DNA of 64,000 bases from Hymenobacter citatus. Lineage in GTDB: Bacteria > Bacteroidota > Bacteroidia > Cytophagales > Hymenobacteraceae. Each line of letters opens with the position of its first letter. Within the stretch, counting starts at the first letter, position 1. The stretch spans positions 186,001-250,000 of the forward strand of contig NZ_JACSCY010000001.1 of assembly GCF_014333615.1 (NCBI RefSeq), in the 5' to 3' direction. Both the position numbers and the translations under genes were made by a program. The notes beneath the pieces are model-generated. The model made no database searches. It saw nothing but the letters and a program-made list of their open reading frames with translations, and was not told the origin of the DNA. Positions 16,395-24,909 of the stretch are shown here, in pieces.

Positions 16395-19271
16395 TTAGAA
16401 TAACTCGTCCTTCACTGGAGCGGTATAGGGCTGAGGCTTACTGTCGGTTTGGGGTAGGCCGAAGTAGAAGTAAAGCGTGCGTTTCTTTGACGCATCGCCG
16501 GGGCGTACGTGGTTCAGCTCGCCACTCGGGCCCAGGTTGGACGTGTTAGTGTCGATATTGAGGGCTAGCTTGGTGCCGAGCGGCGGAATGGCATCCAGAA
16601 ACGACAGATTGCCAACGGGCAGCGCCGGAAACGGCTTCACACCCGACAGCCCATAGAACTCGAACCGGCGTACGTAGAGGCCAGGGCCGGGACTGGCAAC
16701 CAGGAACTTACCCTCCACGGTGTTCATCTCCAGCCACACCACATCGGCAAAATAGCCCTTAAACTCGGGGTAAATCCAGGGGGCGGCGCCGGTTTGGGTA
16801 TCATTGTAAGGGTTTTCCCACACGTTGAGGCCCACACCCTGCAAGCGGTTTTTCCAGACGCGGTAGGGGCCTTTGCCCAGCCATTTGGCCCCAAGGACGT
16901 AGTTTCCGGGGTAGGTGAAGGTGATGCCCTCAAATGGATAGTCGCCGGCCGGCAGGGCGTATTCATAATCGAGCTGCAACCAGCCAGAGCCATGCATTTT
17001 CCAGCGCACGGCTTTCAGGTCGCCGGTGTAGCGGGTTTCCACCACTTCGCCGTCGGCCTCGGGGCGGTGCGTGAGGCCCTGAAAGGCCGCCGTGCCGCTC
17101 ACCAGCACCGGGCCGTTGGCGAAGGAGAGCGTGGAGCCGTTGTTGCCCTTGATGCCCGTCACGTGGCCGTTGGTTTTGTTGAAGGTCACGCTGATGTTGC
17201 TGGCCGTCAGCGTCAGCGTCGAGTCGGTTTCGGTGGCTTGTACCGCGCCCTTGGCGGGGGTAGGGAGCACGCCCATAAGCAGCTGCATGTTGGAGCCGGT
17301 TTTCCAGGTCCAGCGCTGCACCAGGTTTTGCTGCGGGTCATAGGCCGAAAGCACCAAGGCGTCGTACTGCTGCCAGTTTTTGGGTAAGTCCAGCCGGAGC
17401 TGGCCAGTAGCCAGTGGCGCCACGGCAGGGCTCTTAGTAGTGCCTTTCTGCTGGCTTATATATCCCGTGAAGGGGTCTGTGGGCTTGCGGAAATTCACCA
17501 GTTCCCACCGGAACGCGCACTGGCTCAGGTTCAGGAAATGGTAGCGGTTTTCTACCGGCACGGTGCCTTTGAACTTGGCCGGCAGCTCCGTTAGGTTGAT
17601 TTTGATAGGCGAGTAGATGTCGCGAATAGCGTAAAAGCTGCCTTCCTTCTCGCGGTGCGGCCCCACCACGCCGTCGGGCGCGTTCACGCCGTTCACGTCG
17701 ATGATGCCGCGCTGGTCGGTGCGCACGATGCCCTCATCTACCAGTGCCCACAGAAACCCCCCGCCCGAGCGCGCCGACTTCCAGTGCAGCTCCCAAAAAT
17801 CGGCCAGGGCGGTGCCACCGCCGCCGTCGTCCTGCGAGTGCAGAAACTCGGTGGGCATGTAAATGAGGGAGTCCTGAAGGATTTTCTCGGTGCTGTAGTA
17901 GTTCTCGTAGTGGTTGGTGTCGATGCCGTTGTGTTCATTGCCGGGGCGGTGGTGGGCGTGGATGACGGGCCGGCGGGAGAAGTCGTAGAAGGCAAAATCA
18001 TCGTCCAGCTCCTTGTTGGTGCCGCCCTCGTTGCCGTTGCTCCAGAAGATGATGCTGGGGTGGTTGGCGTCGCGGGTCACCATTTCGCGCACCAGCGGCG
18101 TGCCGGCTTTGGTGCTGTACGCCTTCTGCCAGCCGGCCAGCTCGTCGAGCACGTAGAGGCCCAGCGAGTCGCAGAGGTCCAGGAACTTCACGTCGGGCGG
18201 GTAGTGCGACATGCGCACGGCGTTCATGTTCATCTGCTTGATGAGACGCACATCGGCCAGCTGAATGGAGTCGTTGAGGGTGCGGCCGGTTTCGGGCCAC
18301 CAGCTGTGGCGGTTGGTGCCCTTCAGCTTCACCTGCGTGCCGTTCACGAAGATGCCCTTGACCCGCCGGATTTCAATGGTGCGAAACCCAAACTTGTCGG
18401 TGGTCTGGTACAGCGTGTTGCCGTTCGATTTCAGCGTGGTGCGTACGTGGTACAGATGGGGCGTTTCTGAGGTCCACTGCAAGGGTTTGCGCACGGTGGT
18501 GCGGAGCGTCACCACCGTATCGTTGGCAGCCGTGGTGGCTTGCGCCGTACCCACAACGTTGCTCGACGCGTCCAGAATTTCGGCCTGCACCTGCGTGTTG
18601 GCCGGCACGTTGCGCAGGTAGGCCTGCATCCCGAAGCGGCCGTCGGCCTGCCCATCAATGGACGTGCGCGTGACGAACTGCTGGGGGTAGGCCTCCAGAT
18701 ATACGGGCCGGAAAATCCCGCCGAACACCCAGTAGTCGGCCAGCCGCTCGGCGTTGTTTACGGATTGATCGGCCGACATCTTGCTCACCGTCACTTCCAG
18801 CAGGTTTTCCTGGCCGGCGAGGCGCAGTTTGTCGGTGATGTCGTACTTGAACTCGTAAAACGCGCCCTGGTGAATAGGGCCGGCCAGCTGCCCGTTTAAT
18901 TTGACTTCGGTATCGGTCATCGAGCCTTCGAATACGATAAACACCCGCTTCTGCTGCCAGCCGGCTGGCACCCGGAAGGTGTGCTTGTACTTGCCCTGCT
19001 CGTCGGCGAAGCGGAAGTTCTTGCCGTAGGTTTTGTAGTCGCGGCCGTAGTTATAGGCGCCAAAACCCTGCTGCTCCCAGCACGAGGGCACCGCTATTTT
19101 GGTCCAAAAACCGCTTTTGCGCCCGCCGGTGCAGTAAAAATTCCACTGCACGGTGGGGCGGTTGTCGCGACCGGAGAGGTACTGGATCTGCTTCTGCGGT
19201 GCTGTTTGGGCCAAGGCGAGCGGCGCGCAGAATTTGCTCAGGAGCAGGAGCAATACGAGGAATAACTTCAC
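16395..19271 (-). CDS. Glycoside hydrolase family 2 protein, LacZ-type beta-galactosidase
   Basis: Secreted or periplasmic enzyme of about 958 residues. A GTG start at 19271 gives a clean signal peptide (VKLFLVLLLLLSKF, then APLALAQ). The frame opens at 19343, but that part overlaps a terminator. Domain order is a sugar-binding jelly roll (about 30-200), an Ig-like domain, a TIM barrel (about 310-600), and the beta-galactosidase small-chain domain near the C-terminus. The acid/base Glu lies in WSNGNEGG and the likely nucleophile Glu in MPTEFLHS, both matching LacZ positions. GH2 exo-enzymes cleave terminal beta-galactose or related sugars; exact specificity is open. It is not next to SusCD genes. 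Confidence 0.85.
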   Translation of the reverse strand: MKLFLVLLLLLSKFCAPLALAQTAPQKQIQYLSGRDNRPTVQWNFYCTGGRKSGFWTKIAVPSCWEQQGFGAYNYGRDYKTYGKNFRFADEQGKYKHTFRVPAGWQQKRVFIVFEGSMTDTEVKLNGQLAGPIHQGAFYEFKYDITDKLRLAGQENLLEVTVSKMSADQSVNNAERLADYWVFGGIFRPVYLEAYPQQFVTRTSIDGQADGRFGMQAYLRNVPANTQVQAEILDASSNVVGTAQATTAANDTVVTLRTTVRKPLQWTSETPHLYHVRTTLKSNGNTLYQTTDKFGFRTIEIRRVKGIFVNGTQVKLKGTNRHSWWPETGRTLNDSIQLADVRLIKQMNMNAVRMSHYPPDVKFLDLCDSLGLYVLDELAGWQKAYSTKAGTPLVREMVTRDANHPSIIFWSNGNEGGTNKELDDDFAFYDFSRRPVIHAHHRPGNEHNGIDTNHYENYYSTEKILQDSLIYMPTEFLHSQDDGGGGTALADFWELHWKSARSGGGFLWALVDEGIVRTDQRGIIDVNGVNAPDGVVGPHREKEGSFYAIRDIYSPIKINLTELPAKFKGTVPVENRYHFLNLSQCAFRWELVNFRKPTDPFTGYISQQKGTTKSPAVAPLATGQLRLDLPKNWQQYDALVLSAYDPQQNLVQRWTWKTGSNMQLLMGVLPTPAKGAVQATETDSTLTLTASNISVTFNKTNGHVTGIKGNNGSTLSFANGPVLVSGTAAFQGLTHRPEADGEVVETRYTGDLKAVRWKMHGSGWLQLDYEYALPAGDYPFEGITFTYPGNYVLGAKWLGKGPYRVWKNRLQGVGLNVWENPYNDTQTGAAPWIYPEFKGYFADVVWLEMNTVEGKFLVASPGPGLYVRRFEFYGLSGVKPFPALPVGNLSFLDAIPPLGTKLALNIDTNTSNLGPSGELNHVRPGDASKKRTLYFYFGLPQTDSKPQPYTAPVKDELF

Positions 19272-19302
19272 TGGAAATAGCAGAGAAATGAGTGAAAAAG
19301 CC

Positions 19303-19343
19303 GTGCCCGGCCGATTAGGTAAAGTACCTAATCGGCCGGGCAC
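19303..19343 (-). terminator. Intrinsic terminator of pdxA
   Basis: A perfect 19-bp inverted repeat (GTGCCCGGCCGATTAGGTA and its complement) with a 3-base loop. On the minus strand it is followed by GGCTTTTTC. It lies between the pdxA stop and the GH2 start, so it separates the two transcription units. Confidence 0.85.
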
Positions 19344-19377
19344 AAACTATCCGGTAGTGTCCTGTATCTGGCGGCGG

Positions 19378-20394
19378 CTACCACACCACTACTTGCCCGG
19401 CGCGTTGGCGCACCAGGTTGCAGGCCATATATAAGGCTTCGCGGAAGGAGGTAGGGTCGGCGCGGAACTGACCGGCCAGGCCATAGGCCGTGCCGTGGTC
19501 GGGGGAGGTGCGCACAATGGGTAGGCCGGCGGTGTAGTTCACGCCCCGCTCGAAGGCCAGCGTTTTAAACGGAATCAAACCCTGATCGTGATACAGCGCC
19601 AACGTAGCATCAAACTGGTGGTACTGCCCCGTGCCGAAGTAGCCATCGGCAGGGTAGGGGCCGTACACGAGGTGGCCTTCCTGCAAAAAATGCTGAATAA
19701 CGGGCGCTACGATTTTGCCTTCCTCGGTGCCCAGCAGGCCATTTTCGCCAGCGTGCGGATTCAGGCCGAGCACCGCCACACGTGGTTTCTCAATCCCGAA
19801 ATCCTGCCGCAACGAGTTCAGCAGGATTTGCAGTTTGGTACGCAGCAGCTCGGGCGTGACGCGGGTAGCCACGTCTTTCAATGGGATATGCCCCGTGAGG
19901 GTAGCCACGCGCAGGTCGTCGCTGGCGAGCAGCATCAGGCTCTCGGGCGCCCCGAAGAAGCTGGTGAGGAACTCGGTGTGGCCGGGGTAGCGGAACTTGT
20001 CGGACTGCGTGTTTTCCTTGCTGATGGGCGCCGTCACGAGGCCATCGAGCAGGCCGGCTTTCAGGTCGCGGCAGGCAGCCACCAGCGACTCGCGGGCGGC
20101 CGTGCCGCTGGCCTGGGTAGGCTGGCCGGGCGTGAGCACGAAGTCTTCGTCCCAGCACGTCACGGCGTTGAGCTTGCCTGGGTCGATGTCAGCGGCCGAG
20201 CGCACCTGCCGGAACGTGAGCGGTCCTACCTGCTCATCCACCGGAAAATCGTCGAACAGCGACGTGGCCATGCCATACACCACGGGCGTGCAGAACTTCA
20301 GCAGGCGCGTATCGAGGAAGGTCTTATAAATAATTTCCGGCCCGATGCCGGCCAAATCGCCAACGGAAATGCCGATGCGGGGTAGGTGGCTCAT
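19378..20394 (-). CDS. pdxA: 4-hydroxythreonine-4-phosphate dehydrogenase PdxA
   Basis: Pyridoxal-phosphate synthesis (DXP-dependent route): NAD-dependent oxidation and decarboxylation of 4-phosphohydroxythreonine. About 338 residues from the ATG at 20394 (MSHLPRIGISVGD). Typical motifs: GDLAGIGPEII at the N-terminus, the metal-binding His in GHTEFL, NPHAGENGLLG and YHDQGLIPFK, and TSPDHGTAYGLAG near the end. The longer frame to 20454 begins in a repeat-like spacer and is not favoured. Confidence 0.95.
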   Translation of the reverse strand: MSHLPRIGISVGDLAGIGPEIIYKTFLDTRLLKFCTPVVYGMATSLFDDFPVDEQVGPLTFRQVRSAADIDPGKLNAVTCWDEDFVLTPGQPTQASGTAARESLVAACRDLKAGLLDGLVTAPISKENTQSDKFRYPGHTEFLTSFFGAPESLMLLASDDLRVATLTGHIPLKDVATRVTPELLRTKLQILLNSLRQDFGIEKPRVAVLGLNPHAGENGLLGTEEGKIVAPVIQHFLQEGHLVYGPYPADGYFGTGQYHQFDATLALYHDQGLIPFKTLAFERGVNYTAGLPIVRTSPDHGTAYGLAGQFRADPTSFREALYMACNLVRQRAGQVVVW

Positions 20395-20453
20395 GGAAAT
20401 GGTGAAGTTGTGAGGAGTGAAGTTGTGAGTTTTTGATTTCCGTGGGTTAACCA

Positions 20454-20566
20454 ATCGTCTGTTATCCTGAGCTTGCGAAGGACCTTATCACACGAGAACA
20501 GGACGTTGTTACGTCAGTCGTGCAAACGTGATAAGGTCCTTCGCTCCGCTCAGGATGACAGACGAT
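20454..20566. repeat. REP-like inverted repeat, family 1 (TCATCCTGAGC...AAGGACCTTAT), copy A
   Basis: A 113-bp element with outer arms ATCGTCTGTTATCCTGAGC and its complement, then GCGAAGGACCTTATCAC facing GTGATAAGGTCCTTCGC. It lies between pepA and pdxA. Near-identical arms recur at 22976-23077 and 63737-63854. Confidence 0.9.
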
Positions 20567-20594
20567 TTTCAATGACTAACTACTAGAAAGCTGC

Positions 20595-22046
20595 TTACGC
20601 CTGCGCTTTCAGGAAATCGTAGAGCAGGCGCACGGTGGTGCCGGTGCCACCCTTGCCGCGGTAGCTGTCGGGGGCCATGAGGTAGGCGGGGGCGGCAATG
20701 TCGAGGTGAATCCAGGGGTAGCCCTCGGCGAAGCGCTCCAGGAACTTGCCCGCCGAAATGGCTCCTGCCTCGGCGCGGCCCAGGTTTTTGATATCGGCAA
20801 TATCAGACTTGATATGCTCGGCGTACTCCTCCCACAGCGGAAACTCCACCACGCGCTCGTGCACGCGGCGGCCCGACTGCTGGAGCTGCTGCATGTAGTC
20901 GTCGGTGGTACCCATACCCACAATGCCCTCCTGACCAATGGCGCGGGCGGCGGCCCCGGTGAGGGTGGCCATGTCGATGACCAGGGCGGGGTCGTATTTC
21001 TTGGCGAAGGCCAGGGCATCAGCCAAAATCAGGCGGCCTTCGGCGTCGGTGTTCAGCACTTCCACGGTTAGGCCGCTGTACATGGTTAGCACGTCGCCGG
21101 GGGCGAAGGCGGGGCCGCCGGGGCGGTTGTCGGTGGCCGGCACCAGCCCGATGACGTGCAGCGGCACCTGGTTTTTGGCCAGGGCGTAGAGCGTGCCCAC
21201 CACGGCCGCGCCGCCGGCCATGTCGCACTTCATCATATCCATACTGTTGGGGGTAGGCTTCAGGCTGAGGCCGCCCGTGTCGTACACCACGCCCTTGCCC
21301 ACCAGCACAAACGGCTTGTTGTTGGTAGCACCCTCGGGCTTGTACTCCATAATAGTGAAGGTAGGCGGCTCGGGCGAACCTTGGTTCACGCCCAACAGGC
21401 CGCCCATACGCAAGGCTTCAATGCGCACCAAATCCAGGATTTCGGTCTGGAAACCGGCTTCTTCGCCCGCCGCGGCCATGCGTTCAGCAAACTGCGTAGC
21501 GTTGAGCTTATTATACGGTGCGTTCACTAGGTCGCGGGCCAGGAACACGCCTTCGACTACCGCTTGCAGCTCCTGGACCAGCTGAGTCGTGAAGGCTGAA
21601 CCAGTAAGGTAGAGCTGCGTCAGGGTAGGCGCTTGCTGCGACTTCTCGTCGGTCTTATAGCCCGCAAACTGGTAGGCGCTCAGAGCGATGCCCTCCGCGA
21701 GGGGTAGGGCGCCGGTGGTGTCGGCGGTCAGGTCCTGCACGTAGAGCGTGGCTACCTTATCGGTTTTCAGGCGGGCGTGCAGCTGATGACCGCTTTTGCG
21801 TAGGGCCTCGGCCGTGAGGGTTGGCGTGGGCTTGTTGGCCACCACCACAAAATAGTGTTGGTGCGTGAAGTGGTTGACGCTGATGAGCTTGCTGTCGACG
21901 GCCAGCTGGTCGTTGACGTACTGCCGGGCGGCCTCGGGCAGGTCGGTAGCGGCGGCATCGGGCAGCGTGGTGGTGCCAGCCGGCAGGATGAAAACGGTGT
22001 CGGAAGCGTTGGGCGCCGTGGAGGCGTAGGCGAGTTGGAGAGACAT
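20595..22046 (-). CDS. Leucyl aminopeptidase (peptidase family M17)
   Basis: Cytosolic di-metal aminopeptidase, 483 residues. The C-terminal catalytic domain has the family signature NTDAEGRLILADAL and the metal ligands in GKGVVYDTGGLSLKP (Lys, Asp) and MKCDMAGGAAV (Asp). The N-terminal ~160 residues form the M17 regulatory domain. It releases N-terminal residues during peptide turnover. The gene is divergent from rsmA, sharing a 132-bp promoter region. Confidence 0.95.
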   Translation of the reverse strand: MSLQLAYASTAPNASDTVFILPAGTTTLPDAAATDLPEAARQYVNDQLAVDSKLISVNHFTHQHYFVVVANKPTPTLTAEALRKSGHQLHARLKTDKVATLYVQDLTADTTGALPLAEGIALSAYQFAGYKTDEKSQQAPTLTQLYLTGSAFTTQLVQELQAVVEGVFLARDLVNAPYNKLNATQFAERMAAAGEEAGFQTEILDLVRIEALRMGGLLGVNQGSPEPPTFTIMEYKPEGATNNKPFVLVGKGVVYDTGGLSLKPTPNSMDMMKCDMAGGAAVVGTLYALAKNQVPLHVIGLVPATDNRPGGPAFAPGDVLTMYSGLTVEVLNTDAEGRLILADALAFAKKYDPALVIDMATLTGAAARAIGQEGIVGMGTTDDYMQQLQQSGRRVHERVVEFPLWEEYAEHIKSDIADIKNLGRAEAGAISAGKFLERFAEGYPWIHLDIAAPAYLMAPDSYRGKGGTGTTVRLLYDFLKAQA

Positions 22047-22118
22047 AAAGACAGTAGGAGAAGTACTGAAAGTCGAAAGCCAGAACAGCAGAGCCGCGCA
22101 AAACGGCGGTTTCGGGCG

Positions 22119-22126
22119 TATCTTTG
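22119..22126 (+). promoter_or_regulatory. Putative rsmA promoter, -7 element TATCTTTG
   Basis: Match to TAnnTTTG, 52 bp before the rsmA start. The -33 region is not clear. Confidence 0.45.
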
Positions 22127-22178
22127 GCGATTCGCAAGGTAGGCACTTTGCCCGGCCTTTTCCCTAAACGCTCCGCCC

Positions 22179-22964
22179 GTGGATTCTGTTAGAGCCAAAA
22201 AACACTTAGGTCAGCATTTTTTGGCCGACCCCAACATTGCCCGGCGCATCGTGGAGGCGCTCCGCCTACCCGACGGCGTGCGCGAGGTACTCGAAATTGG
22301 CCCCGGTATGGGCGTGCTCACCGGCACGCTGCTACAAAACCCCGCCTACCGCACCTCGGTAGTGGAAATTGACCGCGAATCGGTGGCCTACCTACAGCAG
22401 CACTTTCCGACGCTGGAAAACCGCATCATCTCCGCCGACTTCCTGCGCCAGGACCTACAGGAGTTGTTCCCCGGCGAGCCGCTGAGCATCATTGGCAACT
22501 TTCCCTACAACATCAGCAGCCAGATTTTCTTCCAGGTGCTGGCCCACCGGCAGCAGGTGCGCGAGGTAGTGGGCATGATTCAGAAGGAAGTGGCCGACCG
22601 CCTGGCCGAAGGCCCTGGCACCAAAACCTACGGCATCCTGAGCGTGCTGTTGCAGGCGTTTTACGAAGTGGAATACCTGTTCACGGTGCCGCCGCACGTG
22701 TTCAACCCACCGCCTAAAGTGCAGTCGGCCGTGATTCGCCTCACCCGCAACGCCACCGAGCACCTCGGCTGCGACGAAAAGCTTTTTTTCCAAGTTGTGA
22801 AGCAGGCTTTTCAGACCCGCCGCAAAACCCTGCGCAACGCCCTCAAACCTTTTGGTATGCCTGCCGAAGCTACTACAGACGCCGTGTTCGACAAGCGCGC
22901 CGAGCAGCTGGGGGTAGAGCAGTTCGTGGAACTGACGAAGTGGGTGGAGCAGCACAAGCAGTAA
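22179..22964 (+). CDS. rsmA: 16S rRNA (adenine1518-N6/adenine1519-N6)-dimethyltransferase
   Basis: KsgA/RsmA, 261 residues, dimethylates two adjacent adenines in the 3'-end hairpin of 16S rRNA and acts as a late checkpoint in 30S assembly. Motifs: AKKHLGQHFL at the N-terminus, SAM-binding VLEIGPGMGVLTG, and the catalytic NFPYN (IGNFPYNISSQI). The start is a GTG at 22179; no in-frame ATG fits between it and the conserved N-terminus. Loss of KsgA gives kasugamycin resistance (family knowledge). Confidence 0.95.
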   Translation: MDSVRAKKHLGQHFLADPNIARRIVEALRLPDGVREVLEIGPGMGVLTGTLLQNPAYRTSVVEIDRESVAYLQQHFPTLENRIISADFLRQDLQELFPGEPLSIIGNFPYNISSQIFFQVLAHRQQVREVVGMIQKEVADRLAEGPGTKTYGILSVLLQAFYEVEYLFTVPPHVFNPPPKVQSAVIRLTRNATEHLGCDEKLFFQVVKQAFQTRRKTLRNALKPFGMPAEATTDAVFDKRAEQLGVEQFVELTKWVEQHKQ

Positions 22965-22975
22965 ACCCTGCAATC

Positions 22976-23077
22976 TGTCATCCTGAGCAGCGCGAAGGAC
23001 CTTATGACGTGAGAACGACAGGCGTCACAACGATTCGTGCTAACGTGAGAAGGTCCTTCGCTCCGCTCAGGATGACA
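22976..23077. repeat. REP-like inverted repeat, family 1, copy B
   Basis: Arms TGTCATCCTGAGC and GCGAAGGACCTTAT face AAGGTCCTTCGC and GCTCAGGATGACA. It begins 12 bp after the rsmA stop and fills the gap to the dehydrogenase gene. It shares both arm words with the copy at 20454-20566; the central sequences differ. Confidence 0.9.
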
Positions 23078-23138
23078 AGCGTATAAATAGCCCCGCCTCT
23101 ACGTAAAGCATCCTCCATTTTTAATTTTCATTTCTTAA

Positions 23139-24089
23139 TTGAAAACCTGCCTCTGCATCGACGAAATGCACCCCAGTCTGCCCGACATGCTGGCAGAAAT
23201 TGGGGTGCAGCTGCACTACCGCCCCGACCTCACCGCCGCTGAGGTGCCCGCCGCCCTGGCTGCGCACCCTTATGACGGCCTGATGGTGCGCTCCAAGCTG
23301 CGCGTTACGGCGGCGCTGCTGGCGCATGGCCCGGCCCTGCGCTGGGTGGCCCGCGCCGGTGCCGGCGTCGATAATATTGATGAGGAAGCCCTGGCCGCGG
23401 TCAACGTAACGCTGCTGAACGCCCCCGAGGGCAACCAGGATGCCGTGGGCGAGTTTGCCGTGGGGCTGCTGCTGAGTGTGCTGCGCAACATCGGGCGGGC
23501 CGACCGTGAGGTGCGCGCTGGGCAGTGGCGGCGCGAGGCCAACCGCGGCGAGGAGGTAGGCGGCAAGGTTATCGGCCTGATTGGCTACGGCCATATGGGC
23601 AAGGCCTTTGCCCGGCGCCTGTCGGGCTTCGGCTGCACCGTGCTGGCCTACGACCACGACCCCAACTGTGCCCCCGACCAGTATGCTACCCTCGTGTCGC
23701 TAACCGAGTTGCAGCAACGCGCCGAGGTGCTGAGCCTGCACATTCCCTACTCGGCGGCCAATCATCATTTTGTGAACGAAGCGTTATTGGTCGGTTTTCA
23801 ACACCCGATCTGGCTGCTGAACACGGCGCGGGGCGAGGTGCTGGACCACGCCGCTCTGGTGCGCCAACTGGCTACCGGCCACGTGCGCGGCGCCGGCCTC
23901 GACGTGCTCGAAAACGAAAAGCTCGCCACCCTCACGCCCGCCCAGCGCGCTACCCTCGATGCCCTGGAGGCCGACCCCAATGTGGTATTTACGCCCCACA
24001 TCGGCGGCTGGACGCATCAGTCCTACCACCGCATCAACGAGGTGCTGACGCGCAAAATCCACGATTTTCTGCGCCGGCACGCGGGGTAG
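23139..24089 (+). CDS. D-isomer-specific 2-hydroxyacid dehydrogenase (SerA-like)
   Basis: NAD(P)-dependent oxidoreductase, 316 residues. The Rossmann motif is GLIGYGHMGKA, and the catalytic set is Arg in LLNTARGEVLD, Glu in DVLENEKL and His in TPHIGGWTHQ. It could act as phosphoglycerate dehydrogenase for serine synthesis or on another 2-hydroxyacid; it lacks an ACT domain. The start is probably the TTG at 23139 (KTCLCIDEMHPSLPD); the first ATG (23166) would remove the first beta strand. A terminator-like hairpin follows at 24174. Confidence 0.85.
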   Translation: MKTCLCIDEMHPSLPDMLAEIGVQLHYRPDLTAAEVPAALAAHPYDGLMVRSKLRVTAALLAHGPALRWVARAGAGVDNIDEEALAAVNVTLLNAPEGNQDAVGEFAVGLLLSVLRNIGRADREVRAGQWRREANRGEEVGGKVIGLIGYGHMGKAFARRLSGFGCTVLAYDHDPNCAPDQYATLVSLTELQQRAEVLSLHIPYSAANHHFVNEALLVGFQHPIWLLNTARGEVLDHAALVRQLATGHVRGAGLDVLENEKLATLTPAQRATLDALEADPNVVFTPHIGGWTHQSYHRINEVLTRKIHDFLRRHAG

Positions 24090-24150
24090 GAGCAAGGAGC
24101 CGCTGCTACCGCACCGGGCCGGCGCCCGTGCTTGGTTTGCGGCGAATGTG

Positions 24151-24158
24151 TATATTTG
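24151..24158 (+). promoter_or_regulatory. Putative greA promoter, -7 element TATATTTG
   Basis: An exact TAnnTTTG match, 76 bp upstream of greA. Transcription would begin near 24165, just before the hairpin at 24174. Candidate -33 TTG boxes at 24132 and 24137 are closer than the usual 19-23 bp. Confidence 0.5.
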
Positions 24159-24173
24159 CAGGAAACCTGTTTC

Positions 24174-24214
24174 GGAGAACGGTCGGCGCTGCTGACCGTT
24201 CTCCTTGTTTTTTT
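24174..24214 (+). terminator. Intrinsic terminator/attenuator in front of greA
   Basis: A perfect 11-bp stem (GGAGAACGGTC and its complement) with a 9-base loop, followed by TTGTTTTTTT. It can end the dehydrogenase transcript. Because the best greA promoter lies upstream of it, it may also terminate early greA transcripts. Confidence 0.8.
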
Positions 24215-24234
24215 AGCTAATCCACCAACCCGAC

Positions 24235-24708
24235 ATGGCTACTGTTAATTATTATACCCCCGAAGGCTTGCAGAAACTCAAAGACGAGTTGCAAGACCTG
24301 AAAATTCGTGGTCGGGCTAAAGCGGCCGACGACCTGCGCGAAGCCCGCGACAAGGGTGACCTGAGCGAAAACGCCGAATATGATGCCGCCAAGGAAGCCC
24401 AGGGTTTGCTGGAGCTGAAAATAGCCAAGCTGGAAGAAATTGTGGGCAACGCCCGCCTGCTCGACGAGAGCAACCTCGACACCAGCAAAGTGCTCATCAT
24501 GAGCAAAGTGAAGCTGAAAAACCTGAAAAACGGCATGGTGCTCGACTACACGCTGGTAGCCGAGGAAGAAGCCAACCTGGCCGCCGGCAAAATCTCCGTG
24601 AAGTCGCCCATCGGCAAAGGCCTGTTGGGCAAGTCGGCCGGCGATACGGCCGAGATTACCGTGCCCGCTGGCAAGCTGCAATTCGAGATTCTGGAAATCA
24701 GCCGGTAG
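24235..24708 (+). CDS. greA: Transcription elongation factor GreA
   Basis: A 157-residue GreA. It enters the RNA polymerase secondary channel and stimulates cleavage of backtracked RNA. The N-terminal coiled coil (about 1-75) carries the family tip pattern, DLSENAEYDAAKEAQ, with acidic residues; the C-terminal FKBP-like domain ends in SPIGKGLLGKSAGD and a final beta strand. The first residues (ATVNYYTPEGLQKLKDEL) mark the correct start. Its leader contains a strong hairpin plus T-run (24174-24214). Confidence 0.95.
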   Translation: MATVNYYTPEGLQKLKDELQDLKIRGRAKAADDLREARDKGDLSENAEYDAAKEAQGLLELKIAKLEEIVGNARLLDESNLDTSKVLIMSKVKLKNLKNGMVLDYTLVAEEEANLAAGKISVKSPIGKGLLGKSAGDTAEITVPAGKLQFEILEISR

Positions 24709-24711
24709 GCG

Positions 24712-24908
24712 GTGAGATGGTGAACTTGTGAAATAGTGAGTTAATGGTATCGTTATCTTACTGTTTTTTGAAGAAGAGGGCGAAGTCACCGACTTCGCCC
24801 TTTTGCGTTTCCCCACGTACTTTGGACATGGTGTTTTACCTGTCCTACAGGTGCCGCAAGCGCATAGTACACATCAACTCACCATCTCACTATTTCACCA
24901 TTTCACCA
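24712..24908. repeat. Inverted word pair (GGTGAGATGGTGAA / TTCACCATCTCAC type) flanking the greA-HIT gap
   Basis: The left arm at 24712-24742 contains GGTGAGATGGTGAA and GTGAAATAGTGAGTT. The right arm at 24875-24908 contains AACTCACCATCTCACTATTT. Together they bracket the whole intergenic space, with the greA terminator inside. Related words occur at 20398-20425. Confidence 0.65.
24778..24804 (+). terminator. Intrinsic terminator downstream of greA
   Basis: A perfect 10-bp stem (GGGCGAAGTC and its complement), loop ACC, followed by TTTT. Confidence 0.8.
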
Positions 24909-24909
24909 C

